From the NCBI RefSeq assembly GCF_014926385.1, contig NZ_CP053291.1:1240001-1304000 (forward strand): 64,000 nucleotides of DNA. The letters are read 5' to 3'. The notes under the pieces are model-generated. The model worked only from the letters and a program-made list of their open reading frames with translations, was not told where the DNA came from and searched no databases. Shown here in pieces: positions 28,001-36,620 of this stretch. Made by a program: the position numbers and the translations under genes. The DNA is from Trueperella pecoris. Lineage in GTDB: Bacteria; Actinomycetota; Actinomycetes; Actinomycetales; Actinomycetaceae. How positions within the stretch are numbered: the first letter of the stretch is position 1; every line of letters starts with the position of its first letter.

Positions 28001-28213
28001 CGGGCACGAGCACTGGCCATAGAACGAGGTGAAGTCGGTGTCCAGAGCGTATTCGATCCACTGGCTGTAGATTTCCCCGTTCGACCCCTCCGACTCGGCC
28101 TCGATAGTATCTTCCGTGACCGAGTGCACGAGCGACTTTCCCTGGGTGGCGTAGACCAGCCCGCGTGCCAAGGAACCTGAATCGACGAAATGGTTGAGCC
28201 CGTGAAAGTTCAT
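25043..28213 (-). CDS. SWIM zinc-finger SNF2/RapA-type helicase
   Basis: A 1056-residue superfamily 2 ATPase. The N-terminus has a SWIM zinc finger (C68-x-C70...C76-x-H78, in QCSCPVGYNCKHC). A long middle region of unknown fold leads to the SNF2 motor, with Walker A LADDMGLGKTIQ (about 622-632), LDEAQNVKN, GTPIENNLGELW, and the C-terminal half with LISLKAGGTGLNLT and DRAHRIGQTRPV. It likely remodels protein-DNA or RNA polymerase complexes. Its ATG overlaps the dapB stop (ATGA). This domain layout is common in actinobacteria and is not by itself a defence system. Confidence 0.88.
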   Translation of the reverse strand: MNFHGLNHFVDSGSLARGLVYATQGKSLVHSVTEDTIEAESEGSNGEIYSQWIEYALDTDFTSFYGQCSCPVGYNCKHCVSATLIALDLLPTQVKPASSIPSPTMADALTGWRRDMMIMLGVGLGGDGKLALAFDYTAPRQPIPGIPMWKQQSVGKLEILAMREGNRDKWIKSGASLSYLRNGGGEHFQISQAKAVREFVKACDLNMNHSSALFHDTLMMTWVRSPLVAQYLKKCIDAGVELIDAKTKRPLSIDPEPAVASIELTDTGNYLQLVPRLEHPRLGTDYLLVGSPRQLVIWHDGELHLAFIEPTASEEWTYLRDHEVVVPATEREYFERVFLPTLRSVGDLRTNGYVLPEPPRASLRLTLTTTPGPVVNAAWEWVYSDNHGNVFGTYSLWSAPTGQRSREAEAEIRREVSPVVQRVCPPMMGERLHEACKLQGEHLLTLGELTRELRDIGVDVIEDIPAFRRAEDIHVDVDVQESRDWLDLKMAVVVDGQQVELHELLYAFAAGERFTYVGDVYVDLASPDLAKLRQLIDEARLLDDRRRSALRVPKIRQSWWQDLLDLGVIRAAENRWLEAVRHAEEPTPATVPDGLNAKLRSYQEAGFRWLCALRDAGLGGVLADDMGLGKTIQVLAMILRDRERNPGSPWLVVAPTSVVGNWVAEAGRFAPSLKVVGVESTKRIRGTSLAEVAADADVVVTSYTLMRLEADEYRALGITGLVLDEAQNVKNAKSKGFAVAASLGAPSVFAVTGTPIENNLGELWAMFALSAPGLLGSAEKFNDAFRKPIEKAEGRGCEELMATLRRRIGPFLLRRTKQSVSLDLPPKQEQVLHVELRGAHKRMYEVQLEKERQRVLGLEDEDRIEILSALTRLRQLAIDPRLGDEESSAPTSKMDELMPLLDSLVAEGHSALVFSQFTRFLKLVAARLDEAGIPYLYLDGATKGRPALIKRFSRGEAPIFLISLKAGGTGLNLTMADYAILTDPWWNPAAEDQAVDRAHRIGQTRPVHVYRLVSAGTIEEKVVALQDQKRRLLGVISEDGGVSAKLSAAELRALLD

Positions 28214-28941
28214 AGGTTGAGCAGCGGCTCGAGGCCATACGTCAGGCCGGGACGGTTGGCTACTTCGCGAACCGCCAGCAAGATGCCGGGCATGAAGGAT
28301 TCACGCCCGAAGGAGTCTTGGCGGATCGTCAGCTGTTCACCCGGATTGCCGAGCAGGATTTCCTCGTGTGCGTACAGGCCCCTGAGCCTGACGGCGTGGA
28401 CGCGGACGCCCTCGATCTGTCCGCCGCGAGTTCCAAGCGGATCGGATTGCGTGTTATCGGGGCTGACCATGCCGGCCGCCTTGCGCGCTGCGCCGATGCG
28501 TTGTGCGCTCGTGGTGGCAGTCCCAGACGGCGCGTCGACCTTGTCCGGGTGATGCAGCTCGATGACCTCCACAGACTCGAACATCGCCGCCGCCTTCTCC
28601 GCGAACGCCATGGCCAGCACCGCCGAAAGGGCGAAGTTGGGGGCAATCAACGCATTCTTGCCCACCCGCTGGGCGTGTTCGCGTACCGCATCGAGGCGTT
28701 CCGCCGTCCATCCGGTGGTTCCTACCACCGCATGGGAGCCGGCGTCGAGGATCGCGTGAACGTTCGCGTCCGTCGCATCAGGCACGCTAAATTCGACGAC
28801 GACGTCCGCGCCCGCCAGAGACTGCTCCGTGATCGGATCGCCAGCATCCAGACGGGCCACAAGATCCATGCCCGCGGCCAGGACCGCCTCACATACTGAG
28901 CTACCCATGCGCCCAGCTGCACCAACAACCGCTACCTTCAT
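28210..28941 (-). CDS. dapB: 4-hydroxy-tetrahydrodipicolinate reductase
   Basis: NAD(P)H-dependent reduction in the diaminopimelate pathway. About 243 residues with the N-terminal dinucleotide loop VVGAAGRMG, VVEFSVPDA, TGWTAERL, and the catalytic region ELHHPDKVDAPSGTA. GGAGGAAA precedes two adjacent ATGs (28944 and 28941); the second has the better spacing. It lies 15 bp after the M16 peptidase stop and is coupled to the SNF2 gene. Confidence 0.95.
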   Translation of the reverse strand: MKVAVVGAAGRMGSSVCEAVLAAGMDLVARLDAGDPITEQSLAGADVVVEFSVPDATDANVHAILDAGSHAVVGTTGWTAERLDAVREHAQRVGKNALIAPNFALSAVLAMAFAEKAAAMFESVEVIELHHPDKVDAPSGTATTSAQRIGAARKAAGMVSPDNTQSDPLGTRGGQIEGVRVHAVRLRGLYAHEEILLGNPGEQLTIRQDSFGRESFMPGILLAVREVANRPGLTYGLEPLLNL

Positions 28942-28956
28942 CATTTTCCTCCAGAT

Positions 28957-30270
28957 CTAAACCTGCGGACCGACGATCATCAGAGAGCGCGGCGAGGAGG
29001 CGATGTCCTGAGCAAGGCTTTGCACCTGTTCGCCCGTCACTGCACGCGCCTGCTCAAGCACCTCGTCGAGCGAGCGCAACCGCCCGGTGATGAGCTCCGA
29101 GTTGCCCAGCCGCGATCGCCTGAACGAGTTACTCTCCGATGAGAAGACTAGCCTAACTCTACGCTGGCGGAACGCGGTTTCGATTTCCACATCCGTCACG
29201 CCATTGTCGGCAATGTCGTGCAAGGCGCCGGTCATAATATCGGCTACAGTAGAAGCATTTTGCGGCGCGCATAAGGCCGTCATTCCGGCCACGCCACCTT
29301 CAAGATAGGCGGTCTGCCAGGAGTAGGTGGCGTAGGCGAGGCCGCGCCGTTCGCGCACTTCCCGGAACAGCCGCGAGGACTGTCCCCCACCAAGAATGGT
29401 GTCGAGAGCGACGATCACTTCCTCACGCTCGTCCAAAAGCGGCAGCCCCGGATAGCCAACGACGACGGCGCTCTGGCGGCCCGCCCGTATCGCGGCTCCT
29501 TCTCCGCCGCCGGCGTACTGGACGTCGGCCTCGCGGCGCCGAGCAACCGGGCGGCGATCTTCGAGATTCCACCCGACACTACGCAGTTCCGTCAGCAGCA
29601 GGTCGAGAAGCTGGTCGTGGTCAACGTCACCCGCCGCGGTGACGACGAGCTCGCCGGCGTGATAGTTCGAACGATAGTGGTCCAGCAGGTGGTCGTGGTC
29701 AAGCGCCTTGACCGTGTCAAAAGTGCCGCCAATGGGCCTGGCCAGCGGATGCTTTCCCATGACCAGTTCGAGGATGGCGTCTGCGGCGACGTCGGCGACG
29801 TCGTCGTCGGCCGCCGCGAGCTCTTCGAGGATCACGCCACGTTCGAGCTCCATGTCGGCTCGATCAAGCTTCGAGTTACAGAACATGTCCACAAGAAGCG
29901 TGAGGAGGTCTGGGACGTCACCGGCAAAGACCCGCCCGTAATAACAGGTATAAAGGCGGGCGGTGGCCGCATTCATTGTGCCGCCGAGCGCATCACCTAG
30001 CGCGGAGATCTCGGCGGCCGTGCGCGTGTGAGTCCCCTTGAAAAGCAGGTGTTCAAGGAAGTGCGTCGAGCCTTCCGCGCCGGCCGACTCGTCACGAGAA
30101 CCCGCTCCCACCCAAAATCCAAGGGAGACTGACTTCTGCCCCGGGATGTGCTGCGTGAGCACGCGAATTCCGCTCGGCAGGAGGGTTCGCGTGGTGGGGA
30201 TCCCGTCGTCGTCGAACTCAACAGTTCCCGGAAGATCTAGTGGTAGATGTAGTGCCATAAGAAAGTCCAT
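28957..30270 (-). CDS. M16 family zinc peptidase (PepR/YmxG-like)
   Basis: A 437-residue insulinase-type peptidase. The inverted zinc motif HxxEH is seen in STHFLEHLLFKGT (His70, Glu73, His74), with the third ligand probably in ELERGVILEEL. The C-terminal half has the R/Y motif region RERRGLAYATYSW. Such genes usually follow pnp and precede dapB in actinobacteria; here an unknown gene on the other strand has come between pnp and this one. The start is ATG 30270 or ATG 30258; the upstream open frame lacks an RBS and family similarity. Confidence 0.9.
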   Translation of the reverse strand: MDFLMALHLPLDLPGTVEFDDDGIPTTRTLLPSGIRVLTQHIPGQKSVSLGFWVGAGSRDESAGAEGSTHFLEHLLFKGTHTRTAAEISALGDALGGTMNAATARLYTCYYGRVFAGDVPDLLTLLVDMFCNSKLDRADMELERGVILEELAAADDDVADVAADAILELVMGKHPLARPIGGTFDTVKALDHDHLLDHYRSNYHAGELVVTAAGDVDHDQLLDLLLTELRSVGWNLEDRRPVARRREADVQYAGGGEGAAIRAGRQSAVVVGYPGLPLLDEREEVIVALDTILGGGQSSRLFREVRERRGLAYATYSWQTAYLEGGVAGMTALCAPQNASTVADIMTGALHDIADNGVTDVEIETAFRQRRVRLVFSSESNSFRRSRLGNSELITGRLRSLDEVLEQARAVTGEQVQSLAQDIASSPRSLMIVGPQV

Positions 30271-30394
30271 CCTACTTTTTTCGTCTCTAACGCACCACCT
30301 CGCTCGTGAGAGGCCCAAGCTCAGATGAGATTTCCTTGATAAAGTTCGCGTCGTGGATAGATTTTCTATTACGGACAGCACATCGATTGGAAAA

Positions 30395-31081
30395 ATGCAT
30401 TTCATTCTCTGGCCCACGCTCCCCCAGACCCCGCAGGGTCGGCCGCGCGCCGGAGCCCTCCTCACCACGCTCACTGACGGAAGCACGTCGATCCAGTGGT
30501 TCGACCCGGATATCCTGTTTTATTTCCAAGTCTGGGACCGGCTCGACGGCGTCAACGGCAGCCGCCTCGAACCCGATATCTGCTTAAACGACGACGGCGA
30601 TATATCTGTCGCCGCCCTGCATGTGCCCTGGGCAGAAGATCAGCTCCTCGGCCAATACTCAGTCCGCGACGGCCGATGGATCGACGAACCTGATGGATCG
30701 TGGGCCGATTTCACTCGCCGCGCTTGTTCTGTCTTGGCGGAAGGATTGCGCGCACCCAAAGTGGACCTGCCAGAAGGCGACGTGGCCATCGTCAAGGTAC
30801 ACAACTACCTCACGGTTCATGTCAACTTCGGCGGAACGATGTATCGTCTGCTCGAGCGCGAGGTCCCCCGAGATGACGAATACGAACCAATCTATCGACT
30901 CTTCGGCGTGCTAAGCGAGGAATATCCCGCACTCAGCCACGCCACTGTACTCGTGCAGGATGGCCGCTGGATCTACTGGGCCCCTGGCACCAACGCCTAC
31001 ACCCACCCCGGTGGAACAGCAGCCCCCGCCTGGCTCGGCCTCGTCTCTGCTGCCTTGTCAGAGCACTCCCAGACTTCGTAG
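30395..31081 (+). CDS. Hypothetical protein between the M16 gene and pnp
   Basis: I do not recognise this 228-residue acidic protein. It has no signal peptide or membrane segment. Trp and aromatic residues are frequent (IQWFDPDILFYFQVWDRL; DGRWIYWAPGTNAYTH). GGAAAA precedes ATG 30395; a GTG at 30353 would add 14 residues. It is divergent from the M16 peptidase gene and convergent with pnp, with a strong terminator hairpin behind it. It interrupts the usual pnp-peptidase-dapB order. Confidence 0.72.
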   Translation: MHFILWPTLPQTPQGRPRAGALLTTLTDGSTSIQWFDPDILFYFQVWDRLDGVNGSRLEPDICLNDDGDISVAALHVPWAEDQLLGQYSVRDGRWIDEPDGSWADFTRRACSVLAEGLRAPKVDLPEGDVAIVKVHNYLTVHVNFGGTMYRLLEREVPRDDEYEPIYRLFGVLSEEYPALSHATVLVQDGRWIYWAPGTNAYTHPGGTAAPAWLGLVSAALSEHSQTS

Positions 31082-31097
31082 ATGCAGCATCGATGCT

Positions 31098-31131
31098 GAG
31101 AGGGGCCAGTCCTCGCGGACTGGCCCCTCTC
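31098..31131. terminator. Strong bidirectional terminator hairpin
   Basis: A perfect 15-bp stem, GAGAGGGGCCAGTCC with GGACTGGCCCCTCTC, closes on a TCGC loop. It lies between the convergent hypothetical gene and pnp, 12 bp after the pnp stop. T-runs are short on both sides. Confidence 0.85.
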
Positions 31132-31142
31132 ACGTTTACCGA

Positions 31143-33488
31143 TTACTCGTCAGCGGACTCCTCCGAGTCGCCATCTTCGCGAGTCCGAGTGCGACGGCGA
31201 CGACGCTCGCCACCACGCTTCTCGCCATCCTCACGACGGCCGCGGCGGCGCGGACGATCTTCCTCGTCCTTGCTGTTATCCTTGGCCTCGGCCTCGGCGG
31301 CAAGCTGCTCTTCAGTCAGAACAGCATGGAGCGAGAGCTTACCACGCGGATCGATCTCTGCGAGCTCGACCTCGACCTTGTCGCCGACGTTGAGCACGTC
31401 CTCGACGGCGTCGATACGCTTGCCACCCACGAGGCGGCGGACCTGCGAGATATGCAGGAGGCCGTCCTTGCCCGGGGAAAGCGAAATGAACGCACCGAAC
31501 GTCGTCGTCTTGACGACCGTGCCTACGAAACGCTCACCGATCTCCGGCATTTGCGGGTTGGCGATGGCGTTGATCGTCTGACGCGCAGCCTCGGCCGAAG
31601 CGCCGTTGTCAGCACCGATGAAGACAGTGCCGTCGTCCTCGATCGAGATCTCAGCGCCGGTGTCTTCCTGGATCTGGTTGATCATCTTGCCCTTCGGGCC
31701 AATGACTTCGCCGATCTTGTCAACCGGGATCTTCACCGAGATGATACGCGGAGCCGTCGGAGCCATCTCATCCGGTGCCGGAGCGGCTTCCTCAATGAGG
31801 TCGAGGATCGCGAGGCGAGCCTCGTGCGCCTGGGTCAGAGCCTGAGCGAGGACCGCGGCCGGGATGCCATCGAGCTTGGTGTCGAGCTGGAGTGCCGTCA
31901 CCATGTCACGCGTACCGGCGACCTTGAAGTCCATGTCGCCCAGCGCGTCCTCGGCGCCGAGGATGTCGGTCAGCGCGACATAGCGCTGCTCGCCCTCAAC
32001 CTCGCCAGAGATGAGGCCCATGGCGATGCCGGCAACCGGCGCCTTGAGCGGAACACCGGCGTTGAGGAGCGACAGGGTCGATGCGCACACCGAACCCATC
32101 GACGTCGAGCCGTTGGATCCGAAAGCCTCGGAAACCTGACGGATGGCGTAGGGGAACTCCTCGCGCGACGGCAGAACTGGAACCAGGGCACGCTCGGCGA
32201 GCATACCGTGGCCAATCTCGCGACGCTTAGGCGAACCCACGCGGCCGGTCTCGCCGGTCGAATACGGCGGGAAGTTGTAGTGGTGCATGTAACGCTTCGC
32301 CGTGATAGGCGAAAGGTTGTCAAGCTGCTGCTCCATCTTGAGCATGTTCAGAGTGGTCACACCCATGATCTGGGTCTCGCCACGCTGGAACAGCGCGGAG
32401 CCGTGAACTCGTGGCAGAACCTCGGTCTCGGCGGTGATGGTGCGGATCTGTGCCGGGGCGCGGCCATCCATACGCACGCCCTCGGTCAGAACGCGGTAAC
32501 GCATCTCCTGCTTCCAGTGAGCGTTGAGCGCGAGGGTCAGTGCCTGCTCGCGATCTTCGAACTTCTCGGAGAGCTCCTCAACAATGGTCGCAGTCAGCTC
32601 GTTCAGAGCATCATCGCGCTCGTGCTTGTCAACGATTCCCCACAACGCCTCGAAGCGGCCGTTGATCTGCGCGCCAACCGCCTCAAATTCCTCATCCTCG
32701 TAGGGGAGGAAGCGGGGAAGATCGGCCGGCTCCTTGCCAGCCTGTTCAGTGAGTACAAGCTGGGCTTCGCACAGCGTGCGGATGAAGGGCTTGGCAGCCT
32801 CAAGGCCTTCAGCGACCGTGGATTCGGTCGGCTTCGTGCCACCCTTGGCCACGTTATCCATTGCCTCGTCGCCAGCCTCGGCCTCGACCATCATGACGGC
32901 GATATCGTCGCCGACGATACGGCCGGCGACCACCATGATGAAGGTGGCGTCCGGTAGCTCGGAGTAACGCGGGAAGGCAACCCACTGGCCGTCAATGAGG
33001 GCCAGGCGCACAGCACCAACGGGTCCGGAGAACGGCAGTCCGGAGAGCTGAGTCGACATCGAAGCCGCGTTCATCGCGACGACGTCGTAGGCGTCATCCG
33101 GGTGGATGGTCAGGACCGTAGCGACGATCTGAACCTCGTTGCGCAGACCCTTGGCGAACGCCGGACGCAGCGGGCGGTCGATCAGTCGGCACGCGAGGAT
33201 CGCGTCGGTGGACGGGCGGCCTTCACGGCGGAAGAACGAGCCCGGGATGCGACCAGCCGCGTACTGACGCTCTTCGACGTCAACCGTCAACGGGAAGAAG
33301 TCAAAATGCTCCTTGGGCTGGGAAGAGACGGCGGTAGCGGACAGAATGGTCGTCTCGCCGTCGAGGTAAGCAAGTGCCGATCCGGCAGCCTGGCGGGCAA
33401 GCAGTCCGGTTTCGAAACGAATGGTACGGGTGCCGAACTTACCGTTATCGATAACGGCTTCAGCAAATTTTACGTCTGGACCCTCCAT
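31143..33488 (-). CDS. pnp: Polyribonucleotide nucleotidyltransferase (PNPase)
   Basis: Phosphorolytic 3'-5' exoribonuclease of 781 residues. Two RNase PH cores are visible ([11 protein letters not shown] in the first; [16 protein letters not shown] and the catalytic region [10 protein letters not shown] in the second), then a KH domain ([20 protein letters not shown]) and an S1 domain ([20 protein letters not shown]). A charged Arg/Glu-rich tail ends the protein. ATG 33488 is preceded by AAAAGGAG. It follows rpsO, the classical order. Confidence 0.97.
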   Translation of the reverse strand: MEGPDVKFAEAVIDNGKFGTRTIRFETGLLARQAAGSALAYLDGETTILSATAVSSQPKEHFDFFPLTVDVEERQYAAGRIPGSFFRREGRPSTDAILACRLIDRPLRPAFAKGLRNEVQIVATVLTIHPDDAYDVVAMNAASMSTQLSGLPFSGPVGAVRLALIDGQWVAFPRYSELPDATFIMVVAGRIVGDDIAVMMVEAEAGDEAMDNVAKGGTKPTESTVAEGLEAAKPFIRTLCEAQLVLTEQAGKEPADLPRFLPYEDEEFEAVGAQINGRFEALWGIVDKHERDDALNELTATIVEELSEKFEDREQALTLALNAHWKQEMRYRVLTEGVRMDGRAPAQIRTITAETEVLPRVHGSALFQRGETQIMGVTTLNMLKMEQQLDNLSPITAKRYMHHYNFPPYSTGETGRVGSPKRREIGHGMLAERALVPVLPSREEFPYAIRQVSEAFGSNGSTSMGSVCASTLSLLNAGVPLKAPVAGIAMGLISGEVEGEQRYVALTDILGAEDALGDMDFKVAGTRDMVTALQLDTKLDGIPAAVLAQALTQAHEARLAILDLIEEAAPAPDEMAPTAPRIISVKIPVDKIGEVIGPKGKMINQIQEDTGAEISIEDDGTVFIGADNGASAEAARQTINAIANPQMPEIGERFVGTVVKTTTFGAFISLSPGKDGLLHISQVRRLVGGKRIDAVEDVLNVGDKVEVELAEIDPRGKLSLHAVLTEEQLAAEAEAKDNSKDEEDRPRRRGRREDGEKRGGERRRRRTRTREDGDSEESADE

Positions 33489-33588
33489 GGATCTCCTTTT
33501 CATCTGGCCCGCGGCCTTCGATTGTCATCAACGCTTTTTCAAGCGGCAACCACAACCGAGGACCGACGGGATTAGCTTCTTTGTCAGT

Positions 33589-33620
33589 CACCCAACTTCG
33601 GGCGCACCCAACTTCGGGCG
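33589..33620. repeat. Two 16-bp tandem repeats between rpsO and pnp
   Basis: CACCCAACTTCGGGCG is present twice head to tail, just downstream of the rpsO terminator hairpin. It looks like a local duplication. Confidence 0.75.
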
Positions 33621-33630
33621 GTATGAACAA

Positions 33631-33658
33631 TCGGCCCGCTCCATGGGGAGCGAGCCGA
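33631..33658 (-). terminator. Hairpin after rpsO
   Basis: TCGGCCCGCTCC pairs with GGAGCGAGCCGA around an ATGG loop with one mismatch, 9 bp after the rpsO stop. On the minus strand TTGTTCAT follows. Partial read-through into pnp is probable. Confidence 0.6.
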
Positions 33659-33667
33659 TCGCTGCGT

Positions 33668-33937
33668 CTAGCGGCGCAGGCCGAGACGCTTAATCAACGA
33701 ACGGTAACGCTCGATGTCTTCATTCTGAAGGTAAGAAAGAAGACGCTTACGCTTACCGATGAGGAGCATCAAGCCACGGCGCGAGTGGTGATCGTGCTTG
33801 TGGCTACGGAAGTGCTCCGTGAGCTCAGAAATACGAGCCGAGAGCAGTGCGACCTGCACCTCGGGAGAGCCGGTATCGCCCTCGTGAGTCGCGTATTCCT
33901 TCATGATTTCGTCCTTACGCTCCTTGGACAGAGCCAT
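33668..33937 (-). CDS. rpsO: 30S ribosomal protein S15
   Basis: An 89-residue ribosomal protein that binds 16S rRNA early in small-subunit assembly. The family sequence is plain: [57 protein letters not shown] precedes the ATG. It is normally close to ribF and truB upstream; here about 10 kb of inserted DNA lies between it and ribF. The 206 bp upstream to the IS should hold its promoter. Confidence 0.97.
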   Translation of the reverse strand: MALSKERKDEIMKEYATHEGDTGSPEVQVALLSARISELTEHFRSHKHDHHSRRGLMLLIGKRKRLLSYLQNEDIERYRSLIKRLGLRR

Positions 33938-34226
33938 ACGATTCTCCTTCTACTCGTTGCGCGGAGCCTGGGGCATGTTCTCCCAAGCGATGACACTCCG
34001 CGGCCGATCTAACGGCTCAGCTAGTCTAGCATGGCCGTCCACCCCCTCCGCGGGCTACAAGGTGATATGCAACTCTTCTGTCACGCACCCCCAAGATGCC
34101 CAACACAACCACAAGAGCGCTCAACTCTGTAGGAGATACCAATTGGCCCGGGCTGAAAAAACTAGACCATCTGGCTTGAGAGTGTCTTCCGTGACAGCCC
34201 CGGTTGGGGCAGGAAGACTGGAGAGC

Positions 34227-34507
34227 ATGAAGAAGTTCTCGAAGCACACACCCGAACAAATCGTGGTGAAGCTCGACAAGGCCAGGTCCTTGAAGGAATC
34301 TGGCAGCACCGTGGCAGAGGTTTGCCGTGAGCTTGGCATCAGTGAGGCAACGTATCACCGGTGGCAGAGACAGTACGGCGACATGACTCGCAGTGAAGAC
34401 GGCGGTTCAAGGAGCTGCAGGAAGAAAACGAGAAGCTCAAGCGGTTGCTTGGGGAGGCTGAACTCGAAAAGTCGCTGCTTAGGGAGTTAGCAGAGGGAAA
34501 ATTCTGA
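34227..34507 (+). pseudogene. ISa orfA, helix-turn-helix part, frameshifted
   Basis: The N-terminus MKKFSKHTPEQIVVKLDK to YHRWQRQYGDMTRSE is a typical IS3 OrfA helix-turn-helix. About 60 codons in, one base seems to be missing (near 34402) compared with the related element at 35484; beyond it the normal leucine-zipper sequence ELQEENEKLKRLL and ELAEGKF continues in the +1 frame to TGA 34507. Read straight, the frame gives a nonsense Ser/Arg-rich tail. The same lesion is in the second copy. Confidence 0.8.
34495..34501 (+). other. Predicted -1 frameshift heptamer, ISa
   Basis: G-GGA-AAA in the orfA frame fits X-XXY-YYZ. Slipping back one base joins orfA to the orfB frame (ATT CTG ACC CCG), the usual IS3 way of making the OrfAB transposase. 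Confidence 0.6.
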
Positions 34508-34548
34508 CCCCGGCACGCAAGTACGAAGCGATTGACCATGCCCTATCG

Positions 34549-35382
34549 TTGGGGTACTCAGTGCGCTTGGCATGCCGCGTTGTCGGGGTTTCCCGCGGGG
34601 CGTACTACAACGCCCGACGCCACACAACCGGGCCTTCTGCCACCAACAAGCACGCCTCGTTGCAAAGCTGGTTGGTGACCTTCGCTGCATCCCATCGTCG
34701 CTGGGGCTACCGCCGCGCGTGGGTTAAGGCTCGTGAGGCCGGGTTTGACTGCGGCCGCGATGTCGTGCGCCGCATATGGCGCCAGGAGGGTCTGCGGGTG
34801 TTTCCACGCAAGGCTCCCAAGCGGCGGTGTCTGCCCCTATCCACCCCTGGGGTTGAGCCAGCTGCGTGTCCCGGTGATGTGTGGGCATTGGACTTCCAGT
34901 TCGACACTGACTACCACGGTAAGACGTTTAAGATCTGCAACGTCATAGATGACTTCACACGTGAGCACGTGGGATTCGAGGTCGGGCGGTCTATTACCGC
35001 CGTGTCAGTCATTGAACTGTTGAGCAATCTTGCTGCCTCCAGAGGTGGCCGTCCGCGAGTGTTACGCATGGATAACGGCCCTGAGTTCATCAGCCACGAG
35101 CTGAACAAGTGGGCGGCCAAGGAGGGCACTGTTGAGACGTTCATACCACCAGGAAGGCCATGGCACAACGGATTCGTGGAGTCGTTTCACAACCGCCTCC
35201 GCGATGAGCTACTCGAAGACGAGATGTTCGACGACCCGGCCCACGCCAGCCACTGCCTCAGGTTGTGGTCGAAGCGCTACAATACGTGTCATCCGCACTC
35301 AAGCTTGGGCTTTGTCCCGCCAGCGCAGTACGCCAAACAATGGCACCTAACCCAGGGAGGCCCTCAAGCCGCCCGGTCCTAG
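34549..35382 (+). CDS. ISa orfB, IS3-family DDE transposase
   Basis: A 277-residue integrase-core protein. An HTH_21-like N-terminal part (ASHRRWGYRRAWVKAREAG) precedes the rve domain with the DDE triad: Asp in VWALDFQFD, Asp in LRMDNGPEF, and Glu in FVESFHNRLRDE. The frame continues upstream to about 34501, so the natural product is probably an OrfA-OrfB fusion made by -1 frameshifting. This orfB looks intact, but the orfA lesion may prevent fusion. Confidence 0.88.
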   Translation: MGYSVRLACRVVGVSRGAYYNARRHTTGPSATNKHASLQSWLVTFAASHRRWGYRRAWVKAREAGFDCGRDVVRRIWRQEGLRVFPRKAPKRRCLPLSTPGVEPAACPGDVWALDFQFDTDYHGKTFKICNVIDDFTREHVGFEVGRSITAVSVIELLSNLAASRGGRPRVLRMDNGPEFISHELNKWAAKEGTVETFIPPGRPWHNGFVESFHNRLRDELLEDEMFDDPAHASHCLRLWSKRYNTCHPHSSLGFVPPAQYAKQWHLTQGGPQAARS

Positions 35383-35483
35383 ATTTCAGCCCGCTCCATC
35401 GGTGGAGTGCCTTAAGTTTTTAGGTCCAGGTGACTTGAGTGTTGTCCATTGATGCCCTGCCTGCAGGTGGGGAGAATGGATGA

Positions 35484-35768
35484 ATGGTGAAGAAATTCAG
35501 TAAACACACTCCCGAGCAGATTGTTCGTAAGCTCGATAAGGCGCGGGAGATGAAGGAATCAGGCTCGACGACGGCTCAGATCCTCACCACGCTGGGGATT
35601 AGCGAAGCCACGTTGAATAGGTGGCAGGCAACCTATGGGGCGATGACCAAGAGCGAAGCCAAAGAACTCCAGCGACTGCGCGATGAGAACACGCGCCTCA
35701 AACGTCTCCTTGGGCAGGCAGAGCTGGAAAAGGCTGCGTGGAAAGAATTGTCGGAGGGAAACTTTTAA
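35484..35768 (+). CDS. ISb orfA, IS3-family helix-turn-helix protein
   Basis: An intact 94-residue OrfA. The helix-turn-helix (TTAQILTTLGISEATLNRW) is followed by a leucine-zipper-like stretch (ELQRLRDENTRLKRLLGQAEL) and ends in ELSEGNF. It is a good reference for the frameshifted ISa orfA, with which it shares MxKKFSKHTPEQIV. It ends at TAA 35768, overlapping the orfB frame. Confidence 0.85.
   Translation: MVKKFSKHTPEQIVRKLDKAREMKESGSTTAQILTTLGISEATLNRWQATYGAMTKSEAKELQRLRDENTRLKRLLGQAELEKAAWKELSEGNF
35756..35762 (+). other. Predicted -1 frameshift heptamer, ISb
   Basis: G-GGA-AAC in the orfA frame is a classical slippery heptamer. A -1 slip continues as CTT TTA AGC CCA GCT in the orfB frame. 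Confidence 0.65.
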
Positions 35769-36620
35769 GCCCAGCTCGCCGCCACGATGCCGTCTGGCAT
35801 CTCGCCTGGCTGGGCTACTCCCAAAGACTTTCCTGCCAGATCGTCGGGCTCTCTCGTAGTGCTTACCGGCGCGCTAGGACCCGTGAAAGCAAGCCGGATA
35901 AATACGCGGATCTGCGCGAGTGGATGCACGAGTTCGCGCGTGATCACCGCCGGTGGGGACACCGGCGCGCCTGGAGAAACGCCCTCGCCGAGGGCTATGG
36001 GGTATGCCGCGAGACCTTCCGAAGGATCTGGCGTGAAGAAGGCCTACGCGTCCTACCTAGGAAGAAACGCAAGCGTCTAGCTGCCGGCACTCATCGTAAT
36101 GTTCCTGCAGGCCAATACCCGAACGACGTGTGGGCACTGGACTTCCAGTTCGACTCGACCTGGCACGGTAAGACAAATCAAGATCTGCAACACCATCGAT
36201 GAATACACCCGCGAACACGTTGCCTTCACAGTCGACAAGAAGGTCGACGCAAGCTCGGTGATTGAACTGCTTGACGTGGCTTGTCTGGAGCACGGCGGTC
36301 GCCCGAGGGTGATCCGGATGGATAACGGACCTGAGTTCATAGCCCACGCCCTCGAGGCCTGGGCGGCCGAGGATGAGACGATTCAAGCGTTTATCCCGCC
36401 AGGTCAACCATGGTATAACGGGTTTGTTGAGTCGTTCCATAACCGGATGAGAGACGAACTCCTCGAGGACAACAGTATCGAGCATCTCGAGCATGCCCGC
36501 CTACTCGTGGCCCAATGGTCATCACGTTACAATAACTTCCATCCGCACTCATCACTGGGCTACCTCAGCCCACGGAAATACGCGGAACAATGGAGACAAG
36601 AAAACACGGTCAACGCTTAA
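35762..36620 (+). pseudogene. ISb orfB transposase, broken by a one-base insertion
   Basis: The orfB frame runs from the slippery site through LLSPARRHDAVWHLAWLGY and the first DDE aspartate in VWALDFQFD. At about 36172-36178 the sequence reads AAGACAAATCAAG where the relative needs AAGACAATCAAG; the extra A shifts the frame and the first part ends soon after. The rest continues in the next frame (KICNTIDEYTREHV, RMDNGPEF, FVESFHNRMRDE) to TAA 36620. Without repair this transposase is dead. Confidence 0.85.

Larger units (their letters stand above)
34144..35398 (+). mobile_element. IS3-family insertion sequence, copy 1 (here ISa)
   Basis: The ends are TGGCCCGGGCTGAAA (34144-34158) and TTTCAGCCCGCTCCA (35384-35398), inverted repeats matching 13 of 15 bases with TG...CA termini. 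It carries orfA and orfB transposase frames. No target-site duplication is visible because another IS abuts the right end. The left 0.5 kb recurs at 38573-39086 in the same orientation with only three base differences. Confidence 0.82.

Noticed and set aside
25043-28213. SNF2 helicase as part of a phage-defence system
   Set aside because: No nuclease, methyltransferase or other defence partner is nearby, and the SWIM-SNF2 layout is widespread in actinobacteria.
30960-32957. A 665-codon open frame opposite pnp
   Set aside because: It runs antisense to pnp and overlaps a strong terminator and the end of another gene; no recognisable domains.
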